This document shows, piece after piece, positions 36,102 to 45,194 of a DNA stretch of 64,000 nucleotides. This DNA comes from Sulfuricurvum sp. GTDB taxonomy: Bacteria; Campylobacterota; Campylobacteria; Campylobacterales; Sulfurimonadaceae. The stretch is taken from NCBI GenBank assembly GCA_030693335.1, contig JAUYAU010000004.1, forward strand, positions 248,001-312,000, written 5' to 3'. The notes under the pieces were generated by a model. That model saw nothing but the letters and a program-made list of their open reading frames with translations, was not told the DNA's origin and searched no databases. Numbering within the stretch: position 1 is the stretch's first letter; each line of letters begins with the position of its first letter. Both the position numbers and the translations under genes were made by a program.

Positions 36102-38474
36102 ATGCACATGCTGACAATACTTAAACGAAACGGCCGACGAGAGCCGTTGGATATTACTAAAATACAAAAATATACTTCTGCGGCCGTAAAAGGTTTAATA
36201 AACGTCTCTCAGAGTGAGCTCGAAGTAGACGCGCAGATTCAATTCAGAGACGGTATTACAAGCAATGAGATTCAAAAAACGTTAATTAAAACGGCAGTAG
36301 ATAAAATTGATATAGACAGTCCCAATTGGACCTTCGTAGCATCACGTCTTTTTTTATATGATTTGTATCACCGTGTTAACGGCTTTACCGGTTATGGCAC
36401 GTTACAGCAGTATTTTGAACGGTGTGAAGCAGAAGGACGTATTCTGTTGGGACTAAGAGAAAAATACAATTTGGCAGAGTTGGATGCCTACATTGTTCCC
36501 GACCGTGATTTGGAATTCAATTATTTGGGTGTTAAAACGCTTTATGACCGTTATTTGATCAAAGACCGCAATGGTGACCCAATCGAGCTTCCTCAGCACA
36601 TGTTTATGGCTATCTCTATGTTCTTGGCTCAAAATGAATCGGATGCAATGGGATGGGCAAAAAAGTTTTACGACATGCTCTCAAAATTCGAAGTGATGTT
36701 GGCAACGCCAACACTTTCCAATGCGAGAACAACACGTCATCAGCTCAGCTCATGCTACATCGGTTCTAGCCCGGATAACATCGAAGGTATATTTGACGGT
36801 TATAAAGAGATGGCATTACTCTCTAAGTTTGGGGGCGGAATCGGTTGGGACTGGACGCGTGTTCGTGCTATGGGGTCGTTTATCGATGGGCACAAAAACG
36901 CGGCAGGGGGCACCGTACCTTTCTTGAAAATCACCAATGATATCGCCATCGCAGTCGATCAGTTAGGAACGCGTAAGGGCGCTATTGCTGTGTATCTTGA
37001 ACCATGGCACATGGACGTTAAAGACTTCTTGGATATCAAAAAGAACTCAGGAGAAGAGCGTCGCCGTGCACACGATTTGTTCCCGGCATTGTGGATCAAT
37101 GATATGTTTATGAAACGTGTTGTGGATGACGGTATCTGGACGATGTTTGATCCATTTGATGTTCAAGAACTCACAGAGCTGTATGGTGATGCGTTTGAAA
37201 AACGTTATGTAGAGCTAGAACAAGACCCTAATATTGTAAAAGAACATACCAAAGCAAAAGATCTTTGGAAGAAGATTTTGACGAGTTATTTTGAATCAGG
37301 CAGTCCGTTTTTGTGTTTCAAAGACAGTGCAAACCGTGCCAACCCCAATGACCATTATGGAATCATCCGAAGTTCAAATCTGTGTACCGAAATATTCCAA
37401 AACACACAGCCTAACCATTATCTCATCAAGATCAAATACGAAGACGGGTCGTTTGTAACGTATGAAGAAGATGAGATAATCAAAATGGACAGCGGGATTG
37501 AAAAACCGGCGAACAAAGTGACCGCATTGGATTCATTGGGCGGACGTCCTGTTTACATTGTTGAAAAAGAAAAAGTAGACGGCGCAACGGCTGTTTGTAA
37601 TCTGGGTTCTGTTAACTTATCCCGTATCCATACCAAAGAGGACATTGATCGTATCGTCCCTATTGCAATTCGTGCATTGGACAACGTCATTGACTTGAAC
37701 TTCTACCCGTTGGAAAAAGTAAAACGTACGAACATGCGAAGCCGTGCCATCGGTTTGGGTGTTATGGGGGAAGCAGAGATGCTGGCCGGTCAGAAGATCG
37801 TATGGGGAAGCCAAGCACATTTTGACAAGATCGATGAAGTGATGGAAGCGGTCAGCTATAACGCGATCAAAGCATCCTCGGATTTGGCAGTAGAAAAAGG
37901 GTCTTATCCCGAGTATGTCGGTTCAAAATGGAATCGCGGAATCCTCCCTATGGATCATGCAACGGCCGAAGTACAGAATCTCATTGACCGTGGCGGATTG
38001 TTTGCCCCTAACTATGAGTGGGACGTTCTACGTGAAACAATCAAGTCTCAGGGAATGCGTAACGGCTATTTGATGGCAATCGCTCCTACAAGCTCTATAT
38101 CGATCCTCACAGGGACCACACAGACGATTGAGCCTATCTATAAGCGTAAATGGTTTGAGGAAAATCTCTCAGGCCTTATTCCAGTCGTTGCCCCTAATCT
38201 CAATCCGGATACCTGGGGGTATTACACTCCTGCGTATGATTTGGATCAAACCATCTTGGTCAAAGCTGCGGCTATCCGTCAAAAATGGATCGATCAGGGT
38301 CAAAGCCTCAATATCTTTATCACACTTGATAAAGCAAGCGGTAAGTACCTCAATGACATCTACATGATGGCGTGGAAGCTGGGTCTCAAATCAACCTACT
38401 ATCTGCGATCACAATCGCCTGAAGCAGTTGCTCAGACGCAAGACAGATCGATGGAGTGTGATGGGTGCCAGTAA
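36102..38474 (+). CDS. nrdA: Ribonucleoside-diphosphate reductase, alpha subunit
   Basis: A 790-residue class Ia large subunit. N-terminal ATP-cone (VLKRNGRREPLDI-like, LKRNGRREPLDITKI), catalytic barrel with LSSCYIGSSPDNIEG, SSNLCTEI and IAPTSSISILTGTT, and the C-terminal redox pair CDGC four residues from the end. The small subunit gene nrdB is 14 kb away on the other strand, not adjacent as usual. Confidence 0.97.
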   Translation: MHMLTILKRNGRREPLDITKIQKYTSAAVKGLINVSQSELEVDAQIQFRDGITSNEIQKTLIKTAVDKIDIDSPNWTFVASRLFLYDLYHRVNGFTGYGTLQQYFERCEAEGRILLGLREKYNLAELDAYIVPDRDLEFNYLGVKTLYDRYLIKDRNGDPIELPQHMFMAISMFLAQNESDAMGWAKKFYDMLSKFEVMLATPTLSNARTTRHQLSSCYIGSSPDNIEGIFDGYKEMALLSKFGGGIGWDWTRVRAMGSFIDGHKNAAGGTVPFLKITNDIAIAVDQLGTRKGAIAVYLEPWHMDVKDFLDIKKNSGEERRRAHDLFPALWINDMFMKRVVDDGIWTMFDPFDVQELTELYGDAFEKRYVELEQDPNIVKEHTKAKDLWKKILTSYFESGSPFLCFKDSANRANPNDHYGIIRSSNLCTEIFQNTQPNHYLIKIKYEDGSFVTYEEDEIIKMDSGIEKPANKVTALDSLGGRPVYIVEKEKVDGATAVCNLGSVNLSRIHTKEDIDRIVPIAIRALDNVIDLNFYPLEKVKRTNMRSRAIGLGVMGEAEMLAGQKIVWGSQAHFDKIDEVMEAVSYNAIKASSDLAVEKGSYPEYVGSKWNRGILPMDHATAEVQNLIDRGGLFAPNYEWDVLRETIKSQGMRNGYLMAIAPTSSISILTGTTQTIEPIYKRKWFEENLSGLIPVVAPNLNPDTWGYYTPAYDLDQTILVKAAAIRQKWIDQGQSLNIFITLDKASGKYLNDIYMMAWKLGLKSTYYLRSQSPEAVAQTQDRSMECDGCQ

Positions 38475-38836
38475 AGCCTCTGAGCGCTTTATCGCTTCAA
38501 GCGCTATGTGAGCGTATAGATTATGTTCGTAACGGTGAAATTCACTCTCTGACCCCCATATCTGCCACTTCCATAGAAATACGTTTTAGTGTCCAAGACA
38601 AGGCCAGAGGATTTGACTGGATTGATGTTGCTTTTGTGATTGATGGTGTTAGCGATGCTAAATTAGTCAGTGACAATGTTTTACGCATGCTGTCAATGGA
38701 TGAGGGAATAACGGTTGATATGGATAGTACCAAGGCGGCGTTGGCAATAGGAGCTTATAAAGGGCGTATTGAAGATTCACCCCTTTATATTGTGGGTACA
38801 ACTATGGGATATGAAGAACTGCCGTATAACGGTTAG
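38465..38836 (+). CDS. Conserved-looking small protein, function unknown
   Basis: A 123-residue soluble protein (LPYNG end, central SIEIRFSVQDKARGFDWIDVAFVIDGVSDAK split by turns) starting at a GTG inside the nrdA stop region and overlapping it by 10 bp, so it is probably translated with nrdA. The mixed beta/alpha pattern is protein-like. No family recognised; it ends 4 bp inside the convergent pilin gene. Confidence 0.6.
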   Translation: MPVKPLSALSLQALCERIDYVRNGEIHSLTPISATSIEIRFSVQDKARGFDWIDVAFVIDGVSDAKLVSDNVLRMLSMDEGITVDMDSTKAALAIGAYKGRIEDSPLYIVGTTMGYEELPYNG

Positions 38837-39525
38837 TTGATTTGTACCCATGTGGTATTGCTGTCGTAAATGTAGGTAAGATTGGTATCGCGATGGAAGA
38901 CAATAGTTCCATTGATGGGTGACGCAGGGAAAGGATCAGTTGAAAGGGATACTACCGCACTGTTATAACCGCGTGTTTGGGTGGTAATTTCGGATCCGCC
39001 GTACAGTTTTAAATGATTGGTTTCACCGATACCGATTTCTATCATCAGATCATCGCCTTGCGCGGTGCTATGCGTTGCATTGGTCTGTAAAATACCATCC
39101 TCTCCAAGGCTAATGAGACGACCTAAGACGTTGGAATTAGGTGAAATGGATGTGTTGGTATCCGCGTAAATGGGGTCAATTGTATTGGCAATTCCAAAAT
39201 CATAGGTAGAATAAAAGACATTACGTCCCCATGCATCTTTCCCAAGCCCGGCTATTACGGGAACGGTGGAATTTGTTTCTTCTTTTAATAGCTCAAAATA
39301 GGAATCATTATCGGGATCTTTGGCTAATCCTACCAATCGACTTCGGATTACTTCTAGGATGGTTTTGGTATTTTGATATTTTAGCGTATTGCCTTGGATC
39401 ATAGTATAGTAACCCATCGTAGCTAGCACGGCAGCAATAACTCCTGCCATGATGACCGCAATCATCACTTCTAAGAGCATAAAGCCTTTTCTGACATTAA
39501 TACTTTTATGCATGTTCGGCAGCAT
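38833..39525 (-). CDS. Prepilin-like protein (pseudopilin), last gene of the Cts-type cluster
   Basis: A 230-residue type IV prepilin-like protein: leader ending RKG, then FMLLEVMIAVIMAGVIAAVLA with the key Glu at +5, followed by a long globular domain rich in Asn/Thr/Ser. Its length suggests a major-minor pseudopilin such as GspJ/K-type rather than a major pilin. Starts within the 3' end of the ctsF-like gene. No prepilin peptidase lies in the window. Confidence 0.82.
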   Translation of the reverse strand: MLPNMHKSINVRKGFMLLEVMIAVIMAGVIAAVLATMGYYTMIQGNTLKYQNTKTILEVIRSRLVGLAKDPDNDSYFELLKEETNSTVPVIAGLGKDAWGRNVFYSTYDFGIANTIDPIYADTNTSISPNSNVLGRLISLGEDGILQTNATHSTAQGDDLMIEIGIGETNHLKLYGGSEITTQTRGYNSAVVSLSTDPFPASPINGTIVFHRDTNLTYIYDSNTTWVQIN

Positions 39526-40546
39526 TTATAAACTCTTGTTGGATTAATACTTGGGTTAGAACAATGGTGAAAAATTCTACAAAAACGGCAAATGCCAACA
39601 AAAGGATAGCCATAATCGTAATCATACGAAAGAAATTGGTAGCTGCGGTAAGGGCATTGAGTCGTGATCGATCTGAAAATTGTCCCAGCATATCACCTAG
39701 CTGGGTAATGTTTCCGGCACCGGCGAGAAGGCTTTGTTCGATGGGTTCAAAAAAATCAATCTCCCAAAAGTGCTTTTCCCCTCGGCTTAGGCGTTCTAAA
39801 ACAGTGTTAAATTGTTTGGAGATGGAAGGGACAAGGGTGCTGTGTACTGCTGCTTTGAAGGATATTTTTAAAGAAACACCATTTTTGAGCATTTCGCTTA
39901 ATAGACTAAGAAGCATAAATTTCTCAAAATAGCCGATGATTCTGGATGAAATTGGGAGTAAAGATGCATATTGTTTTGCAAGGCCTTGCAACGCCCCTGT
40001 GTAGTTAAATAATGCAACCATAACAATGAAAAAATAAATCGTAAAAAGTACCAATAGCCCAAATAGAAGGTCGCTTAAATTTTGTGCAGTTTGTAAATGA
40101 TCAGCGATTATGACTTGAATTTTGGGATCGTAGGTTGAGGCCTCTTTGAGATGAAACGGTATGGCAAAAAAACGAATACCGATAACAATGACACTGGTCA
40201 AGGTAAAATAGATCAAAGGCAATGCAATTTTATCACTGGATTCTTGATAAAATTTATTTTTGATCTCTAAATAATTGACGACCGATTTAAGTGTTTTAAC
40301 AAAGGACCCACCCTTTTCTGCCATAGAGATAAATTGAATAATATCGGGTGATGGAGAAAGGTGTTTTTGGATTGATTTGGAAAAAGAGGCACCCTCTTGA
40401 ATGGCTTTGGTTATTTGGGCATAGGTGCGCTGTTCGGATTTGTCTTTTGTGATGCCTTGCATTAGCATCAGTGCATTGGTGATACTTTTACCATTTTCTA
40501 GCGATAATTGAAGCGTTTTGAGCAGTGCAAGCAGATCAGGTTTCAT
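39506..40546 (-). CDS. ctsF: Type II secretion/pilus inner-membrane platform protein
   Basis: A 346-residue GspF/PilC-family protein with the two F domains (QLSLENGKSITNALMLM; LSEMLKNGVSLKISFKAA) and three main helices (around 115-130, 155-185, 318-340). It anchors the ATPase and drives pseudopilus assembly. The ATG at 40546 overlaps the ATPase gene by 11 bp. In Campylobacter jejuni CtsF is needed for natural transformation; assignment rests on synteny. Confidence 0.85.
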   Translation of the reverse strand: MKPDLLALLKTLQLSLENGKSITNALMLMQGITKDKSEQRTYAQITKAIQEGASFSKSIQKHLSPSPDIIQFISMAEKGGSFVKTLKSVVNYLEIKNKFYQESSDKIALPLIYFTLTSVIVIGIRFFAIPFHLKEASTYDPKIQVIIADHLQTAQNLSDLLFGLLVLFTIYFFIVMVALFNYTGALQGLAKQYASLLPISSRIIGYFEKFMLLSLLSEMLKNGVSLKISFKAAVHSTLVPSISKQFNTVLERLSRGEKHFWEIDFFEPIEQSLLAGAGNITQLGDMLGQFSDRSRLNALTAATNFFRMITIMAILLLAFAVFVEFFTIVLTQVLIQQEFINAAEHA

Positions 40547-42098
40547 GTACGTACCCAAGTGACAATAGTTCGCTAGAGAGCGTTACGTGATCGCAGATGC
40601 CGTTATCAAAGAGATATTGTGCTGATTGAAAATAGCTGAAGGTGATGAAATGTTCCCATGCTTTAAATACGGTGCTGTTTTTGAGTGCAAGGTAAAATTG
40701 GTACCGTACTTTCATATCGCCTGGTATAAATACCATATCCAATAACAAAGCGCGCCCGTAGTAGCCCGTAAAATTGCATTTGATGCATCCAGTTTTTTCA
40801 TATCCGGTGGACAGGCTATTGAAAAAAGCTTGCCCTTCTTGGGCAAAAGAAGGTTGTTTGCAGGTGCAGAGCTTGGGAACGAGGCGTTGAGCAATGACAC
40901 CGCTTAATGAATAGGCAAGGATAAATAGGTCACCTCCCTCATCACGAATCCGCTCCATGGCCATGAAGCTGTTAGGGGTATGGAGCGTTGAAAAAACCAT
41001 GTGCCCACTGTGTGCCGCTTTTAGTCCCGTTAGGATCGATTCTTTGTCACGCATTTCCCCGATGACGATAACGTCAGGGTCTTGTCGCATGATTGACTTC
41101 ATCCCCTCGACAAACGTAAATCCGCTGGCTTCATTGATCTGATATTGGGTTACGAAATCGATTTTATACTCGATAGGGTCTTCAATGCTGTAGATGATCT
41201 CATGTAAACGATCGCGTTGATTGAGGATTGCGTTGAGGGTTGTCGTTTTCCCGCTACCCGTAGGCCCTACTACCAAAAAAAATCCACTCGATTGATTAAC
41301 AAAATGGTGAACGTGTTCACTCATCGGATGCTGTTTGGGAAAGAGAGAAGTGAGTGTTTTAATGTTTTTGGATTTATCCAAAATACGCATGACGATGTTT
41401 TCACCGTATTGGGAAGGGGCGATTTCGATACGAAAATCGATGGAACGATCTTGATATTCTCTGGAAAAACTCCCCCCTTGAGGAGCATAAACATTGATCA
41501 TGTCAATGTTACAGCGCTCTTTGATAATGAGGGCAAAACGCTGTGCCAATTCATGGTTGAGCAAAAATTTGGCATGAACATGGCCATCGATGCGATATCG
41601 AAGCCAATAAAAGGACTCGTAGCCATTGAGGTGAATATCGCTCGCATTGCGTTGAATTCCATATTCCAGAAGCATCTCAAAAATGTCGATGACTTCATCT
41701 TCTTCAAAATCCATTGCGTTGTATTGTTTGATCTTGCGTTCAATAATTTCGGGGTCAACACGTAGATGCGCTGTGTATTTTTGCTGAAATTCACGTACAG
41801 GGATGTTTTTTTGCTCGACGCGCTTGCGTGCTTTAGTAGAGAGTTCAGCGAGGCGTATTTCGCCTAAGAGCTCTTTGCGCTCGATTTTGAGAACGGTTTC
41901 ACTTTCTTCGGCGATCACCATCTCGTACTCTTTCATGAGTTCGAGATTATGGATGATTGCAGGTTCTTTTTTCTGTACGAAGTGATGTTCGAGGGCTATT
42001 TGAAGAAGATGTTTTTTAACGCCCTGCTGTTGGTAATAGTACTGCTCTTTTTGGCATACTTCCAGCTGTTTTGGCGTTAATATCTTCTTTATGTTCAT
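40536..42098 (-). CDS. ctsE: GspE/PilB-type assembly ATPase
   Basis: A 520-residue hexameric ATPase: Walker A GPTGSGKTT at 278-286, Asp box and Walker B (DVIVIGEMRDKES), His box (STLHTPNS) and a zinc-binding tetracysteine (CTC ... CIKC). It lacks PilT-like shortening, so it is an extension-type motor. It lies upstream of and overlaps ctsF. Confidence 0.9.
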   Translation of the reverse strand: MNIKKILTPKQLEVCQKEQYYYQQQGVKKHLLQIALEHHFVQKKEPAIIHNLELMKEYEMVIAEESETVLKIERKELLGEIRLAELSTKARKRVEQKNIPVREFQQKYTAHLRVDPEIIERKIKQYNAMDFEEDEVIDIFEMLLEYGIQRNASDIHLNGYESFYWLRYRIDGHVHAKFLLNHELAQRFALIIKERCNIDMINVYAPQGGSFSREYQDRSIDFRIEIAPSQYGENIVMRILDKSKNIKTLTSLFPKQHPMSEHVHHFVNQSSGFFLVVGPTGSGKTTTLNAILNQRDRLHEIIYSIEDPIEYKIDFVTQYQINEASGFTFVEGMKSIMRQDPDVIVIGEMRDKESILTGLKAAHSGHMVFSTLHTPNSFMAMERIRDEGGDLFILAYSLSGVIAQRLVPKLCTCKQPSFAQEGQAFFNSLSTGYEKTGCIKCNFTGYYGRALLLDMVFIPGDMKVRYQFYLALKNSTVFKAWEHFITFSYFQSAQYLFDNGICDHVTLSSELLSLGYVHET

Positions 42099-42129
42099 AG
42101 GCGCTTTTTGGCACTATTATAACATAAAA

Positions 42130-42621
42130 TTAACGGGATAGATAAAATTTAAACGTGGCGGATGTGGCGTTATGATCAAGTGTTGCTTGAGTCGAGGTGT
42201 AATTAAGTGCTAAACTGACAAGCGCTTCATCTTGTGTTGAATTGTTCTCTGCGGTTGTCATGATATAAAATTCCGTTCCTGTTTCTGTAGCGGTATATGC
42301 GGTAAATCCAGTTGGCGGGACAGGGACAAAACCATTTCGTCCACCGTCAAAAGCATAGGGAGTGGAGGTATTGCATTCCAATGATGTGAGATTGGTATCT
42401 GAGGCATCAGCTCCTCCAACTTGATTGGGCATCTGCTCAGAGAGGCTTTTACATTGAAATACCATCGATTCAATTAGATTGATTTGTGATTGGATTGCTG
42501 TTTTGTATTGGGAACGTTTTAGGTTGTCAGTATTTAAATAAAAATACCCTAACGTGCTTATCACCCCTACCAAAAAAATGGTAAGGGCAACTTCGATAAG
42601 AGTAAAAGCTTTTTTTTGCAT
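42130..42621 (-). CDS. Minor pseudopilin
   Basis: A 163-residue prepilin-like protein: leader MQKKA, then FTLIEVALTIFLVGVISTLG, and a short Thr/Asn-rich globular domain with two Cys (FQCKS, LECNT). ATG at 42621 lies just after the stop of the preceding pilin gene; the upstream frame is an overlap. 31 bp before the ATPase. Confidence 0.82.
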   Translation of the reverse strand: MQKKAFTLIEVALTIFLVGVISTLGYFYLNTDNLKRSQYKTAIQSQINLIESMVFQCKSLSEQMPNQVGGADASDTNLTSLECNTSTPYAFDGGRNGFVPVPPTGFTAYTATETGTEFYIMTTAENNSTQDEALVSLALNYTSTQATLDHNATSATFKFYLSR

Positions 42622-42628
42622 GATACGA

Positions 42629-43213
42629 TTATTTGACAATCGCAATCCAATGTTTAAAGTTTATACCAATAGGTTCAGAATAACAAAACGATTCACCATA
42701 TAAGGCATAGTTGTCTGTTATAGTGCCAAAATTTGTATCGTTGGTAACATTGAGCTCAATACTGCGATTTAACTCTCGGTTGAAAATGGCACAGTATAAA
42801 TCATCATCAGACAAAACATCCCATGAACCAGTTCCATTTAGATCGATAGGGAACAAGAATGCCGGGCGCCCTGCTGCTGCAGAAGTATTAAGTTCCCACC
42901 CTGTAGTCGTCATTTCTCGAATATTTCTTGGAAGACTTCGAAGAATTAGTACATTGGCTGCAGTAAATTGAGTTAAATTGGCTTCACTGGGCGCTATACC
43001 CTCTTGCGCGACAAAAATATCGTATGCACCCGAAAGCTGATAAGCTTGATTCATCAGTGCTGCAACACGTGCTTTTTTAGCCGTTAAATCAATATTGAAC
43101 AAGCTTCTATAATAAAACAACGCGATGGCCGATAAAAGACCAAATAAGATAACGGCGATCGTCATCTCAACCAAAGAGATACCTTTTCTTTTTCCATTGT
43201 AAGGGTGAACCAT
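42629..43213 (-). CDS. Pseudopilin, divergent member of a three-gene paralog set
   Basis: A 194-residue prepilin: basic leader with KRKG, then ISLVEMTIAVILFGLLSAIAL. The globular part carries the same landmarks as the two upstream paralogs (GWELNT; CAIFNRELNRSIELNV; paired Cys near the end, SFCY). It is more divergent than those two are from each other. SD AAAGGAG. Confidence 0.85.
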   Translation of the reverse strand: MVHPYNGKRKGISLVEMTIAVILFGLLSAIALFYYRSLFNIDLTAKKARVAALMNQAYQLSGAYDIFVAQEGIAPSEANLTQFTAANVLILRSLPRNIREMTTTGWELNTSAAAGRPAFLFPIDLNGTGSWDVLSDDDLYCAIFNRELNRSIELNVTNDTNFGTITDNYALYGESFCYSEPIGINFKHWIAIVK

Positions 43214-43392
43214 GTTAAAACTCCTTTTGTAACATTCGTGTTCAGCTAAATCGACAGTGAATAAAAAAACTTTAATGGATGAAGTAAAAAAGTTAATGAA
43301 GAGTTAATAAAAGTGAAGTAAATCACTCCTGCCCCACAAGGGGGGGGAAAGAGGGTGTATGGGGATTAAAACAGAGAGTTTCTTTAACCCAA

Positions 43393-43956
43393 TTACGGCA
43401 TTACAACCAAAATATCGTATCCATCAGTAGGGTTTCCATAACAGTAGCTTACTGCAGTAGATGCAACATGCGTAGGTGCTGTGATAGTACCATAATCTTC
43501 TGTACCACTGACATTCAATTCAACAGATGAATTGAATTCACGGTTCCAGATAGCACAGTATTGAGTTGCTTGAATTGATGTTGTATTTCCATCAAGTTTC
43601 ATATGGAATCCATATCCAGAACCAACGCCCGTAGTTGTGTTTAAGTCCCATCCAAGCAAGCTCATCTCTGTAATAGTAGCAGGAATAGCGGTTAACACTG
43701 GAGTGAGTGTTGCATTTAGATCGTATATCGTTGCCGGAGCACCGTATTGTGTTGTGTACAATTTATAGGCTTGTGTCAATTGAGTACCTTGCTCCATTGC
43801 CGCAGCAACACGTGCTTTCATTGCCTGAAGATCCGTGTTAATATAGTTCTTCGTGTATTTAAGACCAATAGTAGCCAATGCTGCGAATAAAATAATCGCG
43901 ATCATCATCTCTACGAGAGAGATACCTTTTCTCATTCCTGTGTAATTCTGGGTCAT
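43393..43956 (-). CDS. Pseudopilin A of tandem pair
   Basis: A 187-residue prepilin: leader ending MRKG, then ISLVEMMIAIILFAALATIG with Glu at +5. The globular domain has GWDLNT, YCAIWNREFNSSVELNV and a C-terminal SYCYG, with a likely disulfide between the two Cys. It is the same length as the next gene upstream and nearly identical to it over the first 60 residues. It has a sigma-54-type promoter, unlike the other pilin genes. SD AAGGA. Confidence 0.88.
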   Translation of the reverse strand: MTQNYTGMRKGISLVEMMIAIILFAALATIGLKYTKNYINTDLQAMKARVAAAMEQGTQLTQAYKLYTTQYGAPATIYDLNATLTPVLTAIPATITEMSLLGWDLNTTTGVGSGYGFHMKLDGNTTSIQATQYCAIWNREFNSSVELNVSGTEDYGTITAPTHVASTAVSYCYGNPTDGYDILVVMP

Positions 43957-44018
43957 TGTGCATCCTTGTTGTCGAAATGTAAAGATTCAGATACATTGGT
44001 ATCATTAAAAAGGATGTA

Positions 44019-44034
44019 AGCAATCTTTGTACCA
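44019..44034 (-). promoter_or_regulatory. Sigma-54-type -24/-12 promoter of pseudopilin A
   Basis: Minus-strand TGGTACAAAGATTGCT fits TGGYAYRNNNNTTGCW exactly, with GG and GC separated by 10 bp. It is 63 bp before the start codon, in an intergenic gap. In Campylobacterota sigma-54 usually serves flagellar genes. No similar match was seen before the other pilin genes. Confidence 0.6.
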
Positions 44035-44088
44035 ATTTTTTACATAAGGAATTTTTATTCAATGAAAGAAAGAAAAGAGAGATGAATC

Positions 44089-44112
44089 TACTTGCACCAG
44101 CTGGTGCAAGTA
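44089..44112 (-). terminator. 24-bp perfect palindrome after pseudopilin B
   Basis: Twelve-bp perfect arms (TACTTGCACCAG on each strand) without spacer, 33 bp beyond the stop of the 44145-44708 gene. The following minus-strand sequence is C/T-rich (TCTCTCTTTTCTTTC). As RNA it would form a stable hairpin, so it probably terminates or separates the transcript of pilin B from pilin A; a protein-binding role is an alternative. Confidence 0.6.
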
Positions 44113-44144
44113 AGGGTATATAAAAGATAAAGCTAGAGGCTCAA

Positions 44145-44708
44145 TTACGGAAGTTTAACGATAACAGTATACCCATCAGTATGTGTACCAAAGCAGTAGC
44201 TTAATCCTGTTGCAGGAGCATAGTTAGGTGCATCGATAGTACCGGCATCTTCTGTTCCACTGACATTCAATTCAACAGAAGAATTGAATTCTTTGTTCCA
44301 AATCTGGCAATATTGTGCAGGTTGGAGCGCAGTGGTGTTTCCATCAAGTTTCATTGTAAATGCATATCCAGAACCAACACCTGTACTTGTGTTCAAATCC
44401 CATCCAAGCGTACTCATTTCAGTGATTATGGCAGGAAGATCAGTCATTACTTTAGTTTCTGTTGCATTAAAATCATTGATCGATGTTGGAGTGCCGTATT
44501 GTGTTGTGTACAATTTATAGGCTTGAGTCAATTGGGAACCTTGATCCATTGCCGCAGCAACACGTGCTTTCATTGCCTGAAGATCCGTGTTAATATAGTT
44601 CTTTGTGTATTTAAGACCAACTGTAGCCAACGCTGCGAATAAAATAATCGCGATCATCATCTCTACGAGAGAGATACCTTTTCTCATTCCTGTGTATGCT
44701 TGTGTCAT
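44145..44708 (-). CDS. Pseudopilin B of tandem pair
   Basis: A 187-residue prepilin, close paralog of the 43393-43956 product: identical landmarks (MRKG then ISLVEMMIAIILFAALATVG; GWDLNT; FNSSVELNVSGTED; LSYCFG). They diverge mainly in the second half, after the shared N-terminal helix. The start at 44708 follows AAGGATAT; upstream codons are in a T9/A9 run. Confidence 0.88.
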   Translation of the reverse strand: MTQAYTGMRKGISLVEMMIAIILFAALATVGLKYTKNYINTDLQAMKARVAAAMDQGSQLTQAYKLYTTQYGTPTSINDFNATETKVMTDLPAIITEMSTLGWDLNTSTGVGSGYAFTMKLDGNTTALQPAQYCQIWNKEFNSSVELNVSGTEDAGTIDAPNYAPATGLSYCFGTHTDGYTVIVKLP

Positions 44709-44750
44709 TGTATATCCTTTTTTTTTATCTTGACTTTGCAAGATTGATTT

Positions 44751-45194
44751 TTATTTTGGTATATTTAATACGTATGGATGAACCGTGATGGTAAATCCAT
44801 ATTCATCCGCAGTGCACCCTTTCCCGATGCAGCTGCTGACTAATTCTACGTCGTCATGTTTGACAACATCCAAGAGCCGTTTCAGTAGCAAGTAAGAGTA
44901 GGTTTCATGAATGCCTCCTTGGATAATTAATTTTTGGTTCTCGATCTTTACCATGGCATCCATTTCCAGTTCTTGGATGAGCTCATTGTATTGATCGTTC
45001 TTGGCACGGAGGACTTGATCCTCCGCGTACACAGCAACAGGCTGCTCCACGGCAGTTTTTAAAGCACTAAAGGTCTTCACCTCTTCGGCTACCGTTTTAT
45101 CTTCGTACACAATGTCGAGAAAGTAAAAGTAGGTTGACACTAAGATTGTCATCAAGATAACAACGAAAAGAGCAACAAGACTATACTTTTTCAT
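44751..45194 (-). CDS. Small inner-membrane pilus protein, CtsX-like
   Basis: A 147-residue protein with one N-terminal helix (about residues 5-24) and a periplasmic ferredoxin-like remainder, the layout of PilO/GspM. By position between the ctsP-like and pilin/ctsE genes it corresponds to Campylobacter CtsX. The ATG at 45194 overlaps the upstream gene by 14 bp. Sequence similarity alone would not identify it. Confidence 0.6.
   Translation of the reverse strand: MKKYSLVALFVVILMTILVSTYFYFLDIVYEDKTVAEEVKTFSALKTAVEQPVAVYAEDQVLRAKNDQYNELIQELEMDAMVKIENQKLIIQGGIHETYSYLLLKRLLDVVKHDDVELVSSCIGKGCTADEYGFTITVHPYVLNIPK

Noticed and set aside
41217..41765. 182-codon plus-strand frame over the assembly ATPase gene
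   Set aside because: It lies wholly opposite a clear GspE-family gene and has no recognisable domain; it is a shadow frame.
43340..43347. G8 tract in the pilin intergenic gap
   Set aside because: It is not in a coding frame and lies far from a start codon; unlike the G9 in the DUF748 gene, no clear effect on translation is expected.
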